Assembly: GCA_014773175.1 (NCBI GenBank) | Contig: VXCM01000439.1 | Location: 62,001 to 126,000, forward strand | Direction: 5' to 3' | DNA from: Lucifuga dentata | Lineage: Eukaryota; Chordata; Actinopteri; Ophidiiformes; Bythitidae | Length of the DNA: 64,000 nucleotides | In this document: in pieces, positions 58,178 to 64,000 of the stretch | Numbering within the stretch: position 1 is the stretch's first letter | How the letters are laid out: every line of letters starts with the position of its first letter | Translations under genes and position numbers: made by a program | The notes under the pieces: generated by a model | Seen by the model: the letters and a program-made list of their open reading frames with translations, nothing else | Database searches by the model: none | What the model was told of the DNA's origin: nothing

Positions 58178-59520
58178 CACAAAAAAAAAAAAAGTTAGTG
58201 AACTCTTTGGAATTTCTTGGAATTCTGCATTAATTACTCATCACATGTGGTCTTATTTTCACTAAAGTCACAATAACAGACTGGACTAGGAACATAAAAA
58301 CAATTGCTTTTGAACACTTTCTTTAATCATTCATAGTCAAAGCTGGTAAAGTGTATGTGAATTTTGGACTTAATACCTGATAGAACCTCTTTTAGCAGCT
58401 ATACCCGCCAACAAATGTTTTCTGTAGCTGCTGATCAGACTTAAACAAAAGTGAGGAGGAATTTTAGACCATTCCTCCCTACAAAAGAGCTTCAGTTCAT
58501 CAATATTTCTGGGATTTCTTGCATGAACAGCCCTCTTCAGATGATGCCAAAGCATCTCTATTGGGTTAAAGTCTGGACTCTTGGTCATTCCAAAACACAA
58601 ATTTTCTTCCTTTTAAACCATTCTGTTGATTTCCTTGTGTGGTTTGGGTTTTTGTCTTGTTGCATCATCTAACTTGTATTACGGACGGACTGCAACACTG
58701 TAAAATTACAACACATTTTCAATTCATCGCTCCATCAGTAATCATAAGCTGTCTGGAACTTGAAGCAGCAAAGCAGCTCCAAACCGTGGTGTTCTGTCTG
58801 CCATGCTTCACAGTTGTGTATTTCTGCCAAAAATTCAACCATTGTACATAGTAGAACATTCTCCCAGAATCTTTGTGGAACATCCGGATGATCTTTTGCA
58901 AACTTGAGACTTACAGTGGATGCATAAACAGAAACTCCAGCAGGTTCTAAATATTTCTGCAGGTTTGCTACTATTACCTTTTGTTCTTTTTCACCTCCTT
59001 CATCATTGCACATTGGTGGGATCCAGGGAGAGTAGCAACAGTACCAAATTCCCTGCATTATTTATACTATTTATACTATTGTGGGCTGAACTACTAGCTT
59101 CATGCAGCTCTACAATTCTAAGTTCCTCTGAAATTTATTTTGATCAGACCATGGCTCACATGAACAGAGAAGAACAGACTCTGTCAGTAACCAGACTTTG
59201 TGCTTTTTTTTTTTTTTTTTTTTTTCATAAGTCAGGGCACCTCTGTGACCCACACCTGTCTGGAACACCTGACTGCAATTAGCTCTAAAGAACTGATTAT
59301 CTCAGAGGTAATGACTGACTGTTGAAAGCAAGTCTGTGGATGTTTGTTATTTTCAGTGTTGTCAAGAACATGTGCTGTTTTTTTTTTAAATATATATAAT
59401 TGCTTAAACTAGATTGTCTGTTATTGTGACTTTTCCAAAGATCAGACCACATCTGATGAGGAATTAATTCAGAAATCCAAGAGTTTCCAAAGTGTTCACT
59501 AACTTTTTCTTGTCACTATG
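58178..59520 (-). mobile_element. Tc1/mariner-like transposon relic
   Basis: Terminal inverted repeats of roughly 105 bp: left about 58191-58300 (AAAGTTAGTGAACTCTTTGG) and right about 59405-59512 (CCAAAGTGTTCACTAACTTT). Both arms share ATGTGGTCT and GTCACAATAACAGAC in inverse order. Between them, on the minus strand, lie pieces of a Tc1-type transposase in more than one frame. The TA target sites are not clear. Confidence 0.85.
58370..59058 (-). pseudogene. broken Tc1-like transposase
   Basis: Three minus-strand pieces follow the order of a Tc1 transposase. One ending near 58735 has FAKDHPDVPQRFWENVL. An overlapping frame has TVKHGRQNTTVWSCFAAS. The C-terminal piece at 58370-58600 has SPDFNPIEMLWHHLKRAVHA and EEWSKIP. 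Frame changes separate them, so no intact enzyme is encoded. The N-terminal helix-turn-helix region was not identified. Confidence 0.85.
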
Positions 59521-60239
59521 TGTTAGCTTTGTACTGACATATGATAATCTATTTCTTGGGTATAAGAGACACATGCAAAAGAAACAAAATCTATAATGAA
59601 ATGCTGGCTGCAGCTGTAAAAGAAAATGATTAGATGTGGATGAAAATGTGGAAGAAAATGAAGCAAAGCAAGAAGAAAAAGGCTGTCAATGGAAACCAGT
59701 AGTGGAATATACACTGGCAAGAGGACTGCATACTTGACTGAGGGAATCCAGGCTGACTGTGTTTGCTGGGTGTGGCAGCAGACATGAGGTGCTGTGTAAA
59801 TTATGTAGTGAGAATTATCACTGCACTGGATGAAATTCCTCAAAACACACTGTATGCACTGTTCAGCGGAGCAAAATGCACCATATTCTCCAGCCTATGT
59901 CAGCGTTATTTTCTCTTCATGTACAGTGCCAACATTTACAGGATTTATGAATTCAGTAATATCAAGTCATGGTTTATTCACTGGGACAAAATCTAAATAA
60001 ATTTGCATTTTTGTGATGAGAAAATGGCAATCAAGGCTTTTCAAAGGTAAACTTGTAGACTTTTTGATCTGAGGTACAAGTTATAAAATTCACTAAAATG
60101 CAAAGTGAACAGGTGCATTGTTTTAAACTGCCAAAAAAATTCAAAAGTCATTTAAGACCAAACTGAAACACAGATTCAGACGTGCATAAAAAGTTCTATC
60201 TTAAAAAGTTATATCTTAATGTGATTGTGAGGTTAAACT
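59521..60239. other. intergenic, upstream of FBN1
   Basis: AT-rich sequence, no gene or repeat recognised. Confidence 0.5.
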
Positions 60240-60949
60240 GTGCAGGCTTTCACAGGTTCAACTTGGACATTTTTGCATTGGAACTGTATCGCGAGAGCAG
60301 GGGGGGGGAATAAAAAAGTTTTGGAGAAAGTTGAGCAGAGGAGGGATGAGGGGAGGGAGAGAGAGAGAGGGAGAGAGAGAGAGAGAGAGGGTTTACCATT
60401 CTCATCCTCTGGAATGCATCAGCTCCTCTAACCTAATCTATGCGAAATCAAGACACTGTTGATGCGCAGGGACAGACGCAAAAAAGTTACCATGCGCATC
60501 TAGTCACAGCAGCTCATCGAAAGTTTTGACTAACTTTTCTTCTTTTCCGCACTTCTTTCCAAAACTTTTATTTAGCTGCACGTAAAAGTGAAGTGAAGGA
60601 GTCCTCTGTCGGGTCTGAGCCGAATCTCCTGTTCGGGAGACAAGGTAAAGCAAACGACTCATTCGTGCGCAAGTTTACGCGTTATCATCATTACGCAGCT
60701 GCGAATTGCATCAGGTCAGAATAATGCTAAAAAAAAAGAAAAAAAAATCAACATTTTCCTCCGCGACTTGTTAGAGTTCTGCAGAGAGAGAAAGAGGAGT
60801 TGTTTTTCCTAATCTTCTGCAGTCTCCTCTGCGTTTTTAACCCACTTTGACTGTTTTGCAGCTTTGACTCCAGACTGCAGAGGCCAGCAGGATTCGGGGA
60901 ACTAAAGGAAACGTTGATTCCACGGGGCTGTTGTACCTGAAGAGTGGAT
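60240..60949 (+). promoter_or_regulatory. FBN1 promoter and 5' UTR, with a probable leader intron
   Basis: A purine-rich GA block (about 60340-60390) is followed by a CpG-containing segment (GATGCGCAGG, GTGCGCAAGTTTACGCG). A donor GACAAG|GTAAAG at 60644 and an acceptor TGTTTTGCAG before 60862 suggest a non-coding first exon ending at 60644 and a second exon carrying the ATG. Human FBN1 also has non-coding leader exons. The transcription start is not determined. Confidence 0.5.
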
Positions 60950-61650
60950 ATGCTGGACATTAAGCGTGCAGGGCGGCTGCTGCGGCTTGCCGTGGTTCTG
61001 CTGGGTTTGCTGCCGGTGTGTGTCGAGTTTGGAGACGCCGTGGAGGCGGTGACCACCGGGGACAGCGAGCTGGTGGCCAAACAGTCCGACCCCAGAGCCA
61101 GCAGGGCCAAGAGGAGGGGAGGCACGGATGCCCTCCGAGGGTAAACTCAGTGTATCCCCCTTAACTTTAACACACTTTTCTTTTCTTTTCTTTTCTTTTA
61201 ACTGAGCATCTTTGTCTTTACTTCATTTTTTGGCTTGCAGCAGGTGCCTTTTTTTTTTTTTTTTTTTNTTTTTTTTTTTTTTTTTTCCCTTGTCCTCTCT
61301 TCCACTATCCCATACAGCTTCCTGGCCCTTGGTGATAAGCAGAAGGTCACAGAACACTTGAGTGTTTTTTAATAATGCAGACTGAGCCCCACGAGTGACA
61401 TTGTCTGTGATGGGAAGTTTGGAGCAACGTTTAGTAATTAAATACTGGCAAGAATATCACATTCCTGCTGGCTGCAATAATAAATTATGTCCAAACAAAG
61501 GAGGCCATTGGTCATATGTGGCTGTTGGGGGGGGGGGGGNNNNNNNNNNNNNNNNNNNNNNNNNNNNNNNNNNNNNNNNNNNNNNNNNNNNNNNNNNNNN
61601 NNNNNNNNNNNNNNNNNNNNNNNNNNNNNNNNNNNNNNNNNNNNNNNNNN

Positions 61651-61693
<43 letters not shown>

Positions 61694-63364
61694 AAAGTGT
61701 CATGCGATGACAACTAGCAGCTGATGACGGTCACACAGTAGACGGCTCTCCACAGGCATTTTTATTTGACATGTTTAAGTTAATTTATCAGAACATCTGG
61801 TCTCAGAGAGAGAGGAAGTACACACAGGATGCATACGGTGTCAGGGTGACTTATCAGCACAAGAATGTTTCATATGTCCTAGGCTTCATCATTCACCTCA
61901 TGGATTTGTCTGTGAAGTATTAACTACTGTAAACACCGGTCATCGTGCCAAAATGGCCGTACAGATGAGTAGACGTGATGCAGACCTGTAGGTGGCAGGA
62001 TGGCTCAGTCATTCACCTTTGTGCTGGTTGAAATATTTTAAGGTGACAAATAGTATCCATCATATTTCTATAAATGTGTTACACACAGTGTAGTTGAACT
62101 TGTGTCTATGGGTCCAAAAGTTCCGTATATCCTTCAGTATCGCCTCTGTTTTCATCACCATCAATATTATGCTGTAGTAAGTGGCACAGAGAAATGTCTG
62201 GTCGCACCCATCAGTTACAGAGTTTTCCACCAGAGTGCTTCAGGAAGCAGAGGTGACCAGTGCATAGTCCACGACAAAAATCAAAGGTGATAATTAAGTC
62301 AGCATTGGACATTTATACCCACAGTGTAGCCATTTCTTGTAAAACTTGTGAAAGTTTCCTCATGAGATGTTTGTGGAGATGTGATGGATATTTATGCTGC
62401 TTTTGAGCTAGCTAAGATCATTTTAGGTGTTAAAGGACCATACCGGCAATCGTACGTGTTTGAGCCCAATATATACAACCTGCAAACATGTTATGTTACT
62501 GACAATTTCCAAAACATAAAACCGTATGTTCGTTTTCCTGTTATTTTTTCAAATCCCCTAATCTTTCAAAATCAAATGTTCAGGTGAGACACCTTTAAAT
62601 TCAATGTTTCACCTTCTAACACTTATGCACGATTGTAGAAGGCACGGTCAGGTTTAATTTCTTGGTAAAAGCGTCTTCTCCTGGAACTACAGTATATTCT
62701 CTGGCGGAGACATACATTGTCTTCCTTGCAACTCCATGTTGGATTGGATAAATCAAGTTACTTTGACAAAAAAATCAAATAGACATAATGCTTGCTGTGA
62801 TGGAATACATATTTCAAGCATGTTTCAAGTCTCTATAAGTTGATTTTAATAGCTTACTGGAAAGAACTGAAATCAATGGCAGACTGGAAGGTAGGAAAAA
62901 ATTCTGAAAATTTACCGCTAAAGTAGTATATTTTGGGAAATGGTTGTCAGTAACATAACGTGTATGTGGATTGTATATAGAGTATTATGCTCAAACATGC
63001 ATGATTGCCGGTATGGTCCTTTAATAGTGTGTTTGGTGATCCCGCAAACTTTACGAGGTCAGTACGTGATGGTTGAATTTTCACTTTCCTTATTTAACTG
63101 GACAATCTTTTGAAGTTTCCTTGAGCAAAGCAGCAAATTCCTACCACCTCTAGTGCAGAGGGGGGGTCGCAGCAGAAAAGAATTGTTCCCACATGGATCA
63201 GTAATCACCAAACTTGCATTTCAGAGCTATCTGCTTTGTATGACATGCATTGTTGAATCTCTGATCCTGCGTCTTCCTCAGACCGAATGTGTGTGGCTCG
63301 AGGAACAACGCCTACTGCTGCCCAGGCTGGAAGACTCTGACCGGAGGAAACCAGTGCATTGTTC
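60950..63364 (+). CDS. fbn1: fibrillin-1, first two coding exons (partial, continues past window)
   Basis: Secreted extracellular-matrix glycoprotein that assembles into 10-nm microfibrils. Exon 60950-61140 encodes a signal peptide (hydrophobic core [11 protein letters not shown], residues about 13-23), a short propeptide and the furin-type site RASRAKRR (about 49-56), identical to the human FBN1 motif as I recall it. Exon 63282-63364 joins in frame and encodes [19 protein letters not shown] then TGGNQCIV, the start of the fibrillin unique N-terminal domain, with four cysteines. It ends in phase 1 before GTGAGT. The ATG at 60950 is chosen because it starts the hydrophobic signal. FBN1 is preferred over FBN2 from the RAKRRGG motif and from synteny with SHC4. 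The rest of this very large gene is outside the window. Confidence 0.92.
61540..61650. other. assembly gap (111 N)
   Basis: Run of N between a poly-G tract (61527-61539) and an (AGAA)n array (61651-61694). Frames read across it are meaningless. Confidence 0.99.
61651..61694. repeat. (AGAA)n microsatellite
   Basis: About 11 perfect AGAA units directly after the gap. Confidence 0.95.
62430..63024 (+). mobile_element. TTAA-flanked MITE, copy 5 (fullest copy)
   Basis: 595 bp with TTAA at 62430-62433 and 63021-63024. The left terminus AAAGGACCATACCGGCAATC pairs with the right terminus GATTGCCGGTATGGTCCTTT. The inverted similarity extends at least 90 bp inward (TTATGTTACTGACAATTTCC / GGAAATGGTTGTCAGTAACA). 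No coding capacity. Confidence 0.8.
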
Positions 63365-63395
63365 GTGAGTATCACCATTGTTCGTGAGTATCACC
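63358..63395 (+). repeat. 19-bp tandem duplication of the FBN1 exon 2 donor
   Basis: ATTGTTCGTGAGTATCACC occurs twice in direct succession, at 63358-63376 and 63377-63395, so two GTGAGT donors lie 19 bp apart. Confidence 0.9.
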
Positions 63396-63907
63396 TCAGT
63401 CGTTTCACCACAGCAGAATGTGGTAAATCCAGGTCAGATAGAACTTTACGCTGTCAAACTTCATCAGCACCAGCAGGAGTTTTCAAAATCCAGATCCCTG
63501 CTGGTTTTAGTTGAAGCCATCCAGGCACAATAATTTTACAGCTGGGATGAAAAATGAATGTTGTTAGCTGCAAATTTGACAGAAAACCAGTATGAACTTG
63601 AATCCCACAGGGGATAAGGAATTAATGTATACCGATGTGCAGACGTTTAGGGAATAAGTTGTAATCTTTCATGATATTGTGAATATGTTGCTTGAATAAC
63701 ATTCACTTTAGCTACATCAACATGAGCGTGTTTACTGGGTTAGGCTCAACAGTCTGTACTTGTCTCTGAGTCTAATGTCTAAAAGTTGCAATTCTGTAAG
63801 AGTAATTAAAAGAACTAACCCTTCACACATCGAAAAAACGTTTTCATGTGATTTTGAGGCAATCTAAACTGGTGGAATTGGATGTCGGCTTGCAGATCTT
63901 TGGGTCA

Positions 63908-64000
63908 TTTATTTATTTTTTTTATTTGACCTTTATTTTACCAGATATATCTCATTGAGATAAAAATCTCTTTTTCAAGAGAGACCTGGCCAAGATGGCA
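63908..64000. repeat. teleost interspersed repeat ('aagagagacctggccaagatggca' type), cut by window end
   Basis: TTTGACCTTTATTTTACCAG then TCTCATTGAGATAAAAATCT and CAAGAGAGACCTGGCCAAGA. This word order is typical of a common fish repeat. Confidence 0.6.

Larger units (their letters stand above)
61141..63281 (+). other. FBN1 intron with assembly gap and MITE
   Basis: Contains a poly-T tract with N (61268), a poly-G run, 111 N bases (61540-61650), an AGAA array and MITE copy 5. Confidence 0.8.

Noticed and set aside
61395..61724. Frames spanning the N gap in the FBN1 intron
   Set aside because: They consist mainly of unknown residues and AGAA repeat translation.

Overview
The window is vertebrate nuclear DNA, almost certainly from a teleost fish. 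All four recognisable genes have GT-AG introns. Their proteins match vertebrate COPS2, SECISBP2L, SHC4 and FBN1, as recalled from family knowledge rather than from a database search. The non-coding DNA carries many long microsatellites (CA, GA, GATA, CTA) and teleost-type interspersed repeats: a Tc1-like relic, hAT-like elements, a solo LTR, a SINE and MITEs.

Layout. 1-11.5 kb is essentially gene-free. It may begin with the last exon of an unknown gene, then holds a hAT-like element with an internal 20-bp minisatellite and a perfect 17-bp hairpin. COPS2 (13 coding exons, 443 aa, complete) lies at 11661-18583. SECISBP2L (18 coding exons, about 1092 aa, complete) lies at 19436-31868, with its start less than 0.9 kb after the COPS2 stop. 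SHC4 lies at 35643-44609 with at least 12 coding exons, one of them cut by an assembly break at 40993. A repeat-rich stretch from 44.6 to 60.2 kb shows no gene. The first two coding exons of FBN1 lie at 60950-63364, and the gene runs off the right edge.

All four genes are on the + strand. Their order COPS2 > SECISBP2L > SHC4 > FBN1 matches the transcriptional order on human chromosome 15q21, so this is an old syntenic block. CEP152 (between SHC4 and FBN1 in human) and GALK2 (head-to-head with COPS2 in human) are not visible. The genes do not form one pathway: COP9 signalosome subunit, SECIS-binding-like protein, receptor tyrosine kinase adaptor, and extracellular microfibril protein.

The most notable unexplained structure is a family of TTAA-flanked inverted-repeat elements (MITEs), present five times in 64 kb in both orientations. 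I saw no unknown protein-coding system. Several single N bases mark contig joins, and some are flanked by duplicated sequence that is probably an assembly artefact.
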